Shown here piece by piece: positions 1 to 6,667 of a stretch of 11,078 bases of DNA. Position 1 is the first letter of the stretch; the number at the start of each line of letters is the position of its first letter. The notes beneath the pieces were generated by a model. It did not search any database. It was not told where the DNA came from and worked only from the letters and a program-made list of their open reading frames with translations. The DNA lies in the NCBI GenBank assembly GCA_947176655.1, contig CAMWRK010000053.1, forward strand, positions 1-11,078. The letters are read 5' to 3'. The position numbers were made by a program, and so were the translations under genes. This stretch comes from an uncultured Prevotellaceae bacterium (lineage in GTDB: Bacteria > Bacteroidota > Bacteroidia > Bacteroidales > Bacteroidaceae).

Positions 1-923
1 CCGTGACACTGGTGGAAAGTACTCTTCCTGAACATATCGCAGTGGCACAGGAGGTGATAGAAAAATGTCTGCCCTACAGCGGTAACAGTGTGCGCATAGG
101 CATCAGCGGTGTGCCTGGCGCAGGCAAGAGTACCAGCATAGACGAGTTCGGCATACATGTGCTGAAGGAATACGGAGGTAAGCTGGCTGTCCTGGCCATA
201 GACCCCAGCAGCGAACGTACCAAAGGCAGCATTCTCGGTGACAAGACCAGGATGGAGAAGTTGTCCGTACACCCGAAATCGTTCATCCGTCCAAGTCCTT
301 CAGCAGGCTCGCTCGGCGGAGTGGCCAGAAAGACGCGAGAGACGATAATCCTATGCGAGGCGGCGGGATACGATAAGATTTTTGTGGAGACTGTGGGCGT
401 GGGACAGAGCGAGACGGCATGTCACTCCATGGTGGACTTCTTCCTGCTGATTCAACTGGCAGGCACGGGCGATGAACTGCAAGGGATAAAGCGTGGCATA
501 ATGGAAATGGCCGACGGCATCATCATAAACAAATGCGACGGCAGCAATGTCGAGAAGTGCCAGCTGGCGGCAAGCCATTTCAGAAATGCCCTGCACCTGT
601 TCCCGACACCCGATAGCGGATGGGCACCGGAGGTGCTGTGCTACAGCGGCTTCTATGGCATAGGCATCAAGGAGATATGGGATATGGTTTACCGCTATGT
701 CGGTTTCGTCAAGGCCAACGGCTACTTTGAACGCCGCAGAGCCGAACAGGCAAAGTACTGGATGTACGAAAGCATAGGCGAGAGCCTGCGCGACAGTTTT
801 TTCCGCAATCCGACGATAGACACCATGTTGCAGGCTGAAGAACGTGCCGTGCTCAATGGCGAGAAGACCTCATTCGTGGCTGCCAAGCAGCTCCTGGATA
901 CGTACTTTGCACTCCTCCATTAA
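1..923 (+). CDS. meaB: MeaB/ArgK-family GTPase, methylmalonyl-CoA mutase chaperone (5' end missing)
   Basis: The product is a SIMIBI-class P-loop GTPase that loads and protects the cobalamin cofactor of methylmalonyl-CoA mutase, the enzyme linking succinate to propionate in many Bacteroidales. Counting from the Val/GTG codon at base 3, the sequence shows the Walker A motif GVPGAGKST (36-44), the metal-binding DPSSE segment (67-71), ETVGVGQSE (129-137) and the guanine-specificity motif NKCD (176-179), where NKAD is more usual. The C-terminal helical part seen in MeaB homologues is present. The readable part has 306 codons, whereas Bacteroidota homologues have about 360. It opens in the helix just before the G domain, so the true start lies upstream of the window and the GTG at base 3 is an internal valine. 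The gene ends with TAA at 921-923, inside the 3' end of the opposing ispH. Family assignment is firm; the mutase partner is not in view. Confidence 0.95.
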   Translation, partial: VTLVESTLPEHIAVAQEVIEKCLPYSGNSVRIGISGVPGAGKSTSIDEFGIHVLKEYGGKLAVLAIDPSSERTKGSILGDKTRMEKLSVHPKSFIRPSPSAGSLGGVARKTRETIILCEAAGYDKIFVETVGVGQSETACHSMVDFFLLIQLAGTGDELQGIKRGIMEMADGIIINKCDGSNVEKCQLAASHFRNALHLFPTPDSGWAPEVLCYSGFYGIGIKEIWDMVYRYVGFVKANGYFERRRAEQAKYWMYESIGESLRDSFFRNPTIDTMLQAEERAVLNGEKTSFVAAKQLLDTYFALLH

Positions 924-1742
924 CCACTTTGGAGTACTTGTGGCTCCGCAGATGCCGATGGAGACGCAATTTCTCAGCCGGTCGGGATCTATCTCGCCGG
1001 CTGTATCTATCATATAGCTTCTCGGATTGACGTCGAGGCATTGCGAGAAGAGCACGCGCCCGTTGCTGCTCTTCTTGCCGCATACGAAGAAGATGACATC
1101 GTGACGTGAGGCGAATTCCTGTATGTGCGGCATACGGTTGGCCACCTGACGGCAGATGGTATCGGCATATTTGAATGTTGCGTCGGGAGAAATATGTCCA
1201 CGGATGTATTCCACTATTGTGCGGAATCCTTCCAGAGATTTTGTCGTCTGGCTGTAAAGGCAGATGTCGCGGGTGAAATCCAGACGCTCCACCTCCTCCG
1301 GACTTTCTATCACTATGGCCGTTCCGTCTGTCTGTCCTACGAGACCCAGAACCTCGGCATGCCCGTTTTTGCCGAAGATGACAATCTGCTTCCGGTGTTC
1401 CGTGTCGGTAATATATTCCCTGCGTATGCGCTCCTGCAGGTGCAGGACAACCGGACAGGTAGCGTCTATTATATGTATGTCGTTTTCCTGCGCCTTGCGG
1501 TATGTGGAAGGGGGTTCGCCGTGTGCACGCAACAATACATTGGCGTCGTGCAAGGCATTGTACGTGTCATGATCTATCGTCTCCAGCCCAAGTTGCTGCA
1601 GGCGGTTGCATTCTTTTCCGTTGTGGACTATGTCGCCGAGACAGTAGAGTTTCTTCCCGTTGCTCAGTTCCTCCTCGGCCTTGCCTATGGCTCTGGTCAC
1701 TCCGAAGCAGAAACCGCTTCCTTCGTCAATTTCAATAACCAT
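870..1742 (-). CDS. ispH: 4-hydroxy-3-methylbut-2-enyl diphosphate reductase (IspH/LytB)
   Basis: IspH is the last enzyme of the MEP isoprenoid pathway. It reduces HMBPP to IPP and DMAPP with an iron-sulfur cluster. The three cluster cysteines are at C12 (GFCFGV), C96 (DATCP) and C197 (DTICRQ), the same numbers as in E. coli IspH. H40, the AHG histidine at 74, the GHAE segment (127-130), SQTT (164-167) and KSSNGR (224-229) match the substrate pocket. The length is 290 aa. The ATG at 1742 was chosen because conserved sequence (MVIEIDEGSGFCFG) begins exactly there; the frame stays open upstream only because it overlaps cmk. The start lies 46 bp inside the cmk 3' end, so translation is probably coupled to cmk. 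The TGA stop lies inside meaB on the other strand. The polyprenyl synthase encoded at 4332-5348 would use its products. Confidence 0.96.
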   Translation of the reverse strand: MVIEIDEGSGFCFGVTRAIGKAEEELSNGKKLYCLGDIVHNGKECNRLQQLGLETIDHDTYNALHDANVLLRAHGEPPSTYRKAQENDIHIIDATCPVVLHLQERIRREYITDTEHRKQIVIFGKNGHAEVLGLVGQTDGTAIVIESPEEVERLDFTRDICLYSQTTKSLEGFRTIVEYIRGHISPDATFKYADTICRQVANRMPHIQEFASRHDVIFFVCGKKSSNGRVLFSQCLDVNPRSYMIDTAGEIDPDRLRNCVSIGICGATSTPKWLMEECKVRIQELLGSHE

Positions 1743-2389
1743 TCCTGCTGTTCTGCTATGGACATGTTGCTGTTGTCGAGGACTACGGCATCGCTTGCTT
1801 GGATGAGTGGCGCTATGTCGCGGTGCGTGTCGATGTAGTCGCGTTCGCGCACGTTCCTCAGAATATCGTCGAAATCGCACTGCTCGCCATTGGCCCTCAG
1901 CTCGTCATAACGTCTTTGCGCGCGGATTCTGTCGTCGGCCTTGACGAATATCTTCAGCTCGGCATCAGGAAATACCACGGTGCCGATATCACGACCGTCC
2001 AAGATTACGCCTTTTGCCTTGCCCATCTCGCGTTGTATAGCCACCATAGCTTCGCGGACGAAACCGAGAGCCGCTATTTTGCTGACGTGTCTGCTTACCT
2101 CGAGAGTACGGATTTTGTCCTCGACGCAAACACCGTTGAGGTATGTGTCAGGACGTCCGGTCTCCGGGTTTAGCCTGAAGGAAATGTCAATGTCTCCCAT
2201 GGCCTGTTCCAGACGTTCGGAGTGGATATTGCCATCGCTGTCTATCATGCCGTTAAGCATGGCATAGTAGGTGACGCTGCGGTACATCGCTCCGGTGTCG
2301 ATATAGATATATCCCAACTCTTTTGCCAGGTTCTTGGCCATCGTGCTCTTGCCGCATGAAGAGTATCCGTCTATGGCTATGGTAATCAT
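1697..2389 (-). CDS. cmk: Cytidylate kinase
   Basis: Cmk phosphorylates CMP and dCMP to the diphosphates with ATP, supplying CTP and dCTP pools in the cytoplasm. The 230-aa product has a P-loop GYSSCGKST (8-16), the nucleotide-binding DTGAMYR signature, the LDGRDIGTVVFPDA segment that contacts CMP, and a C-terminal RAQRRYDELR helix followed by RERDYIDTHRDIAPL, all in the order expected of bacterial Cmk. The usual family length is 220-230 aa. The start at ATG 2389 places the P-loop near the N terminus; the open frame above it lies inside porQ and has no Cmk similarity. The start overlaps the porQ stop in an ATGA arrangement (4 bp), a classic coupling signal. Downstream it overlaps ispH by 46 bp. 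The porQ-cmk-ispH order is also known from Porphyromonas gingivalis (recalled, not searched here). Confidence 0.96.
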   Translation of the reverse strand: MITIAIDGYSSCGKSTMAKNLAKELGYIYIDTGAMYRSVTYYAMLNGMIDSDGNIHSERLEQAMGDIDISFRLNPETGRPDTYLNGVCVEDKIRTLEVSRHVSKIAALGFVREAMVAIQREMGKAKGVILDGRDIGTVVFPDAELKIFVKADDRIRAQRRYDELRANGEQCDFDDILRNVRERDYIDTHRDIAPLIQASDAVVLDNSNMSIAEQQEWLLKLTKEAVSASE

Positions 2390-3459
2390 TGTGTGATAGG
2401 TATTTGTGTGTTGTTGCTTGTTGTCGGTGTGTGGACTGTCTTTTTCTCTTTGGCAAAAGCGTAGGCAACGGTAAATGACAGTGTCGGTGCTCCGGTATGG
2501 TAATTGCCGTAGGCCAGCCCGAATTTGACTCTCTTGATATTGATTCCAGCGCCGAATGTCAGACCGGCGGCGTGGGAACTGCCTCCGGCCTTCATCTCTT
2601 GTGCTCTGCGGAAATTGTATCCAAGACCAACCCATAACCTGCCTTGGTACAGGGTAAGGTCGGCACCGATATTAAGATGATTAAGGAAAATGCTGGTGCC
2701 GCTCAGGTTATTGTCTGGGGAATAATAGTAGTTTTTGTTCCAGTGGAACAGGTCGTAGAGCATCAGATGAACACGTAGCGGCAACCGGCCAATGCCTTTG
2801 CTGATGCCGAGTTGTAAATCCATTGGCAGTGATTCTCCGATGTCGCCGAAAGCACTGACCTGGCCACCGAGGTTTGCTGCTACGACTGAGAAAGAAAAGT
2901 CCTTGTCGCTGTTGAAGTAATTAAGACCGAGGTCTACGGCCAGAGCCAGGCTGGAATATCCCGCATATCCGGAATAGAGAAGTTTAGCGTTCACTCCGCC
3001 TACCCATCTGTCGCTGAGCAGGTAGCTGTATCCGCCGGCAAGGTTCATGTCCAATGCACCAGTCTTGCCGAGGATGTTTCCGGTTTCGTCCGTTTCGGTA
3101 ATGCTTCCATAGCCGACGAACTGTGCCATGGCTCCCCAGGAACCTCTCTCTCCTTGTGCCTGGACATAACCTATATTTCCGGCTTTGCTTCCCTGCATGT
3201 ATGTCATAAAGTTGAGACACAGAGTCTTGTCGCTTACGGAACTCATGAGAGCCGGATTCTGAAAAATGAGCGATGCATCGTCTTCTATCAGGGAGATGTT
3301 CCTGCCTCCAAGTGCCATTGCATGCGAAGATGCAGGCAGATTCAGAAAGTTGAAGATGCTGGTGCTTTCCTGTGCCTTTGCTCCGACTGTTGCAGATATT
3401 AGAATGAGTATGAGGAAATACGGAAAGAGGCTTTTGAAACCCATGACTTGTATTTTCAT
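2386..3459 (-). CDS. porQ: Type IX secretion system protein PorQ
   Basis: PorQ is an outer-membrane beta-barrel protein of the PorP/SprF-like superfamily. In type IX secretion it belongs with PorU, PorV and PorZ in the attachment complex that processes cargo and anchors it at the cell surface. The 357-aa product has a clear signal peptide: a basic start, a hydrophobic core at about residues 11-25 and a probable cut near AKA|Q at 29/30. It continues with the typical early segment SIFNFLNLPASSHAMALGG and FQNPAL. The rest alternates short aromatic/glycine-rich strands such as GGYSYLL, VGLGYNF and FGLAYGNY, as in an outer-membrane barrel. The first ATG at 3459 is reported. A second in-frame ATG at 3444 (M6, MGFKS) is an equally good start and fits better if the promoter box at 3464-3471 is used. 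It is the first gene of a leftward operon with cmk and ispH. Its cargo genes are not in this window. Confidence 0.9.
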   Translation of the reverse strand: MKIQVMGFKSLFPYFLILILISATVGAKAQESTSIFNFLNLPASSHAMALGGRNISLIEDDASLIFQNPALMSSVSDKTLCLNFMTYMQGSKAGNIGYVQAQGERGSWGAMAQFVGYGSITETDETGNILGKTGALDMNLAGGYSYLLSDRWVGGVNAKLLYSGYAGYSSLALAVDLGLNYFNSDKDFSFSVVAANLGGQVSAFGDIGESLPMDLQLGISKGIGRLPLRVHLMLYDLFHWNKNYYYSPDNNLSGTSIFLNHLNIGADLTLYQGRLWVGLGYNFRRAQEMKAGGSSHAAGLTFGAGINIKRVKFGLAYGNYHTGAPTLSFTVAYAFAKEKKTVHTPTTSNNTQIPITQ

Positions 3460-3463
3460 GTTT

Positions 3464-3471
3464 CAAAGATA
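3464..3471 (-). promoter_or_regulatory. Bacteroidota -7 promoter box upstream of porQ
   Basis: Read on the minus strand the sequence is TATCTTTG, an exact match to the Bacteroidota primary sigma -7 consensus TAnnTTTG. It ends only 4 bases before the first porQ ATG. I see no good -33 TTTG element at the expected distance. If used, transcription would begin at or just before that ATG, giving a nearly leaderless mRNA or favouring the ATG at 3444. Chance occurrence in AT-rich DNA cannot be excluded. Confidence 0.5.
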
Positions 3472-3567
3472 ATGCAATTTGTTTCAATATGTCAGAATGC
3501 GGATGTAAAAAAAGACCGGTTGGCTAAAAAAAATATTGTACTGTGCCTGTATATGAAAAAAATGTTC

Positions 3568-3575
3568 TACATTTG
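3568..3575 (+). promoter_or_regulatory. Bacteroidota -7 promoter box upstream of tonB
   Basis: TACATTTG matches the TAnnTTTG consensus exactly. It lies 40 bases before the tonB ATG and would give a leader of roughly 35 bases, a normal arrangement. The upstream -33 TTTG element is weak; the nearest TTG (3536-3538) is about 10 bases farther away than ideal. It is probably the promoter of the tonB run and is divergent from the porQ box within the same 156-bp intergenic stretch (3460-3615), which otherwise shows only A-rich tracts. Confidence 0.5.
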
Positions 3576-3615
3576 CCGTTGCAGTTATACTAAAAAACGA
3601 AAAACGAATAAATAT

Positions 3616-4332
3616 ATGGAAGCAATCAGAACCGTTAATGATGAACTCCGTAGCCAGAAATCCACAAGTTTGCTTATCGGCTATGTCGTGGTTTTGGCAG
3701 CCATGTTCGCCGCTTTTGAGTACACTCAGCGCGATGTGGTGGTACAGGAGGAGGGAAAGATTTATGAGAGTTTTGTCATGGAAGAGGACATGATCCCCAT
3801 TACTCAGCAGCAGGAAATTGTAGCTCCTCCTCCACAGGCCGCTCCCAAAGTTGCCGAGATTATCAATATCGTGGATAATGAGACGGAACTTCCCGAAGAG
3901 GAAATAGAGACCAGTGAGGAAGTGAATCAGGCAATTACCACAGTTGTCGGTACCGGTGCTCCCAGTGCTGTGGCTACGGGTCCTGTGGGTCCTGTCGTGG
4001 AGGAGACCGATGATGACCGTGTGTATGATGTAGTAGAAGAGAATGCGTCATTCCCTGGCGGTGAGAAAGCATGCTATGACTGGCTGGGCAAGAATATAAA
4101 GTATCCTCAGATTTGTCAGGAACAGGGCGTACAGGGTCGTGTAATTGTCGGCTTTGTAGTGAATCGCGACGGTTCCATAGTTGATGTCAAGATACTGCGC
4201 TCTCCGGACGAGCATTTGTCTGCCGAGGCAATGCGTGTGGTAAAGCTCATGCCTAAGTGGAAGCCTGCACGACAGGGTAATAAGACTGTGCGTTCACGGT
4301 TCACTCTCCCTGTCCTATTCCAACTTGGATAA
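3616..4332 (+). CDS. tonB: Energy transducer TonB
   Basis: TonB spans the periplasm and passes energy from the ExbB-ExbD proton channel to outer-membrane TonB-dependent transporters (SusC/RagA types in this phylum). The 238-aa product has a short cytoplasmic start, one transmembrane helix at about 18-36 (LLIGYVVVLAAMFAAF), and a linker with a small proline cluster (APPPQAAPK) that then becomes very acidic (ETELPEEEIETSEE). The C-terminal TonB domain at about 150-238 begins near FPGGEKACYDWLGKNIKYP and includes GRVIVGFVVNRDGSI and MPKWKPARQGNKTV. The helix lacks the histidine that is functionally important in E. coli TonB. The ATG at 3616 was chosen over an upstream frame extension because the TM helix follows at the usual distance and the extension lies in the promoter region. 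Its TAA shares one base with the next gene's ATG. The matching exbB and exbD genes lie 2 kb downstream. Confidence 0.94.
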   Translation: MEAIRTVNDELRSQKSTSLLIGYVVVLAAMFAAFEYTQRDVVVQEEGKIYESFVMEEDMIPITQQQEIVAPPPQAAPKVAEIINIVDNETELPEEEIETSEEVNQAITTVVGTGAPSAVATGPVGPVVEETDDDRVYDVVEENASFPGGEKACYDWLGKNIKYPQICQEQGVQGRVIVGFVVNRDGSIVDVKILRSPDEHLSAEAMRVVKLMPKWKPARQGNKTVRSRFTLPVLFQLG

Positions 4333-5348
4333 TGATTGTACACCCTATAGAGGGGGATTATAAAGCATATTTTATGTTAAGTTCAGAAGAAATTCTGGCA
4401 ATGGTAAACCAAGGGCTGGCGGATATCCGATTGGAACGCCAGCCCTTCGGCCTTTACGAGCCAATACGTTATGTACTGAGTATCGGGGGTAAGCGTCTTC
4501 GTCCGGTTCTCCTGCTGATGGCCTATAATATGTATAGGGATGATGTTGTGCGTGCCATGCCGACGGCTGTTGGCATAGAAACATATCACAACTATACTTT
4601 GTTGCATGATGACGTGATGGACAGAGCCGAAGTCAGGCGGGGAAAACCCTGTGTTCATAAGGTGTGGAATGAAAACACGGCGATTCTGAGTGGCGATACC
4701 ATGCTTGTTATGGCTTATCAGATGGTGGCGCAATGTCCTTCGGAATGCCTGAAACAGATTCTGGATTTGTTTACGGCAACAGCCATGGAGATAGGTGAGG
4801 GACAGCAGTATGACGTGGATTTTGAAAGACGTATGGATGTCAGTCCTGAGGAATATATCGAGATGATACGTCTCAAGACAAGTGTCCTGTTGGCTTGCGC
4901 TGTCAGAATGGGTGCTATACAAGCCGGTGCTTCTGATGAGGATTCGGAATTGTTGTACCGTTTCGGTGAGTGCATAGGTCTTGCATTCCAGCTCCAGGAT
5001 GATTTGCTGGATGTATACGGGAACTTCGAGTCATTCGGAAAGAAGATAGGAGGCGACATTCTTTGTAATAAAAAGACCTACCTGTTGATAAAGGCTTTGG
5101 AGGGTGCCGGTGAAAGGCAACGTAAGGAGTTGGAGTCGTGGATAAATGCCAAGGAGTATAATCCTGAGGAGAAGATTGCCGCTGTCAGAGCTTTGTATGA
5201 CGAGATAGGTGTGCGCCCCGTCTGCATGGAACTGATAAACAGCTATTTCGCGGATGCAAAGTCATTTTTGGAACAAGTGTCGCTGCCTGCGGAAAAGAAG
5301 GAGCCGTTGTGGTGCTATGCCTTGAATCTTTTGGGAAGAAATAGCTGA
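4332..5348 (+). CDS. Polyprenyl diphosphate synthase (trans-isoprenyl synthase)
   Basis: This enzyme condenses IPP onto allylic diphosphates to make linear all-trans prenyl diphosphates, precursors for quinone side chains and lipid carriers. It has the substrate-binding GGKRLRP motif, the first Asp-rich motif LLHDDVMD (D93, D94, D97), RRGKP just after it, a central GEGQQYDVDFE, and the second Asp-rich motif FQLQDDLLD (D223, D224, D227) followed by GKKIGGD. At 338 aa it fits the family (about 320-350). Tyr88 sits five residues before the first Asp-rich motif; a bulky aromatic there usually limits chain length to C15-C20, so a short product is possible, but this is inference. The ATG at 4332 overlaps the tonB stop (TAATG). 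Homology supports an alternative in-frame ATG at 4374 (324 aa), since the first 14 residues are not family-like. The stop overlaps the next start (TGATG). Confidence 0.93.
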   Translation: MIVHPIEGDYKAYFMLSSEEILAMVNQGLADIRLERQPFGLYEPIRYVLSIGGKRLRPVLLLMAYNMYRDDVVRAMPTAVGIETYHNYTLLHDDVMDRAEVRRGKPCVHKVWNENTAILSGDTMLVMAYQMVAQCPSECLKQILDLFTATAMEIGEGQQYDVDFERRMDVSPEEYIEMIRLKTSVLLACAVRMGAIQAGASDEDSELLYRFGECIGLAFQLQDDLLDVYGNFESFGKKIGGDILCNKKTYLLIKALEGAGERQRKELESWINAKEYNPEEKIAAVRALYDEIGVRPVCMELINSYFADAKSFLEQVSLPAEKKEPLWCYALNLLGRNS

Positions 5349-6109
5349 TGATTGATACGCATAGCCATATATATGGTCATGAATATGATGATGATCGTGA
5401 CGAGGTAATACGTCGCTCTCTTTGTGCCGGGGTATCAAGAATATTATTGCCTAATATAAACGAAGAGAGCATCACGCTTATGCTTGCTGTGGCTGCCTCT
5501 TATCCTAATGTATGTTACCCAATGATGGGGCTGCATCCGGAAGATGTCCGGACAGACTGGTCTGCGGTTCTTGACCGCATGGAACGGCAGTTTGACGGCA
5601 TGATTGCAGTAGGTGAGGTCGGACTTGATTTTTATTGGGACACAACGTACAGGAAAGAGCAGCTTGATGCGTTTGAACGTCAGATATGTTGGGCTAAAGA
5701 CAGAGACCTGCCGTTGGTCATACACATGAGAAAGGCGGAACCGGAGTTGCTCGATGCCATGGAACGCCATAAGGCTGATGGGCTGAGAGGTGTGTTCCAT
5801 TGCTTCAGCGGTAGTCGCGAGACAGCCGCCAGATTGCTGAGATACGATGGTTTCGCCTTAGGCATAGGAGGTGTGCTTACATTCAAGAATAGTCATCTGG
5901 CCGATACGTTGCGCAGTGTCCCGCTTGACAGACTTGTGCTTGAGACGGACTCTCCGTATCTGGCTCCGGTTCCATATCGGGGACAACGGAACGAACCGGC
6001 ATACGTGGTTTGTGTGGCCGATTCTTTAAGCTATATATATAATGTGTCGGTAGAGGAAGTCTGCCGCGTGACCGATTCGGCGGTTACACGTGTGTTCGGG
6101 AATATATAA
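5348..6109 (+). CDS. TatD-family metal-dependent hydrolase/DNase
   Basis: TatD proteins are TIM-barrel metalloenzymes of the amidohydrolase superfamily; characterised members are 3'-5' exonucleases or DNases linked to DNA repair and degradation. The 253-aa product carries the full metal set: DTHSH at the N terminus (H5, H7), GLHP (H63), GEVGLDFYWD (E90), VIHMRKA (H126), FHCFSGS (H151) and LETDSPYLAP (D201). The length is normal (about 255-265). It starts at ATG 5348, sharing one base with the preceding stop, so it is probably translationally coupled to the polyprenyl synthase gene. Bacteria often encode several TatD paralogues, so no specific symbol is given and the in vivo substrate is not known from sequence. 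It ends with TAA at 6107-6109. The following 111 bases to the tRNA are AT-rich without a convincing terminator hairpin. Confidence 0.94.
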   Translation: MIDTHSHIYGHEYDDDRDEVIRRSLCAGVSRILLPNINEESITLMLAVAASYPNVCYPMMGLHPEDVRTDWSAVLDRMERQFDGMIAVGEVGLDFYWDTTYRKEQLDAFERQICWAKDRDLPLVIHMRKAEPELLDAMERHKADGLRGVFHCFSGSRETAARLLRYDGFALGIGGVLTFKNSHLADTLRSVPLDRLVLETDSPYLAPVPYRGQRNEPAYVVCVADSLSYIYNVSVEEVCRVTDSAVTRVFGNI

Positions 6110-6195
6110 TGCTGGATTTAATTGAAAATAGCGTAAAAACATTATAAGAGTGTAACTTTTTTAAGAAATAGTTATGCCAAGTCCATTAAAAATTA

Positions 6196-6203
6196 TATTT
6201 TTG
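6196..6203 (+). promoter_or_regulatory. Possible -7 promoter box before tRNA-Ser
   Basis: TATTTTTG fits the Bacteroidota TAnnTTTG consensus and ends 17 bases before the mature tRNA 5' end, a suitable distance for a tRNA promoter. No clear -33 element is seen, and the surrounding 6110-6220 stretch is A/T-rich, so a chance match is possible. No other box of this type was seen between here and the exb genes, so the same promoter may serve them. Confidence 0.42.
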
Positions 6204-6220
6204 TAATCGCAAAGTCGTTT

Positions 6221-6311
<91 letters not shown>

Positions 6312-6355
6312 TATAATAAGTATAATCATAATTAAACCTAAAAATTACCAAAACA

Positions 6356-6610
6356 ATGAAAAAGTTATTTGCTATTGTTGCGATGGTTGCTGCATGCTCT
6401 TTCGCTTCAACTTCATCTGTAATGGCTCAGGAAGATGTCAATACGGTAGATACCGCTGCTGTTGACAATGCAGAAGCTAATGAAGAAATTTCAGAGGACG
6501 AGGCTATTGTGGCAGCTGAAGCAGAACTCGCCGTTCCTGTTGAGGAGGAAGAGAATCTTCACAAGACTTTGAAGACCAAATTCATCGAGGGTGACGCGGG
6601 CTTCATGTAA
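6356..6610 (+). CDS. N-terminal ExbB fragment: signal peptide plus acidic linker
   Basis: This is the 84-aa piece of exbB before the first TAA. Residues 1-24 form a typical signal peptide (MKKLFAIVAM...) with a probable cut at MA|QE. Residues 26-67 are strongly acidic and alanine-rich, and 69-84 hold the family-conserved HKTLKTKFIEGDAGFM. If it ended here, the product would be a small exported acidic peptide without a membrane anchor. It is more likely the front of a broken or recoded exbB than an independent gene. No Shine-Dalgarno is seen; the leader is AT-rich, as is usual in this phylum. Confidence 0.45.
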   Translation: MKKLFAIVAMVAACSFASTSSVMAQEDVNTVDTAAVDNAEANEEISEDEAIVAAEAELAVPVEEEENLHKTLKTKFIEGDAGFM

Positions 6611-6667
6611 TTGGTTGCCATCGCTTTGGTTCTCGGTCTGGCTTTCTGTATTGAGCGTGTCGTTTAA

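Noticed and set aside
1125..1838. Long plus-strand open frame (237 codons) antisense to ispH and cmk
   Set aside because: The minus strand encodes all conserved IspH and Cmk motifs across the same bases; the antisense translation has no recognisable domain and is a shadow frame.
1743..1880. N-terminal extension of IspH upstream of 1742
   Set aside because: The extra residues are arginine/histidine-rich sequence from the overlapping cmk gene and lie before the family's normal N terminus.
3448..3615. 56-residue N-terminal extension of TonB
   Set aside because: It translates the A-rich promoter region, precedes the normal short cytoplasmic start, and would include the likely transcription start.
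4383..4922. Minus-strand open frame of 179 codons inside the polyprenyl synthase gene
   Set aside because: The plus strand encodes both Asp-rich motifs and a full-length enzyme here; the reverse frame has no known features.
6608..6667. Reassignment of TAA to an amino acid as the reason for the exbB stops
   Set aside because: TAA ends meaB, tonB, the TatD gene, the four-TM gene and both exbD genes at family-typical C termini, so it is a real stop here.
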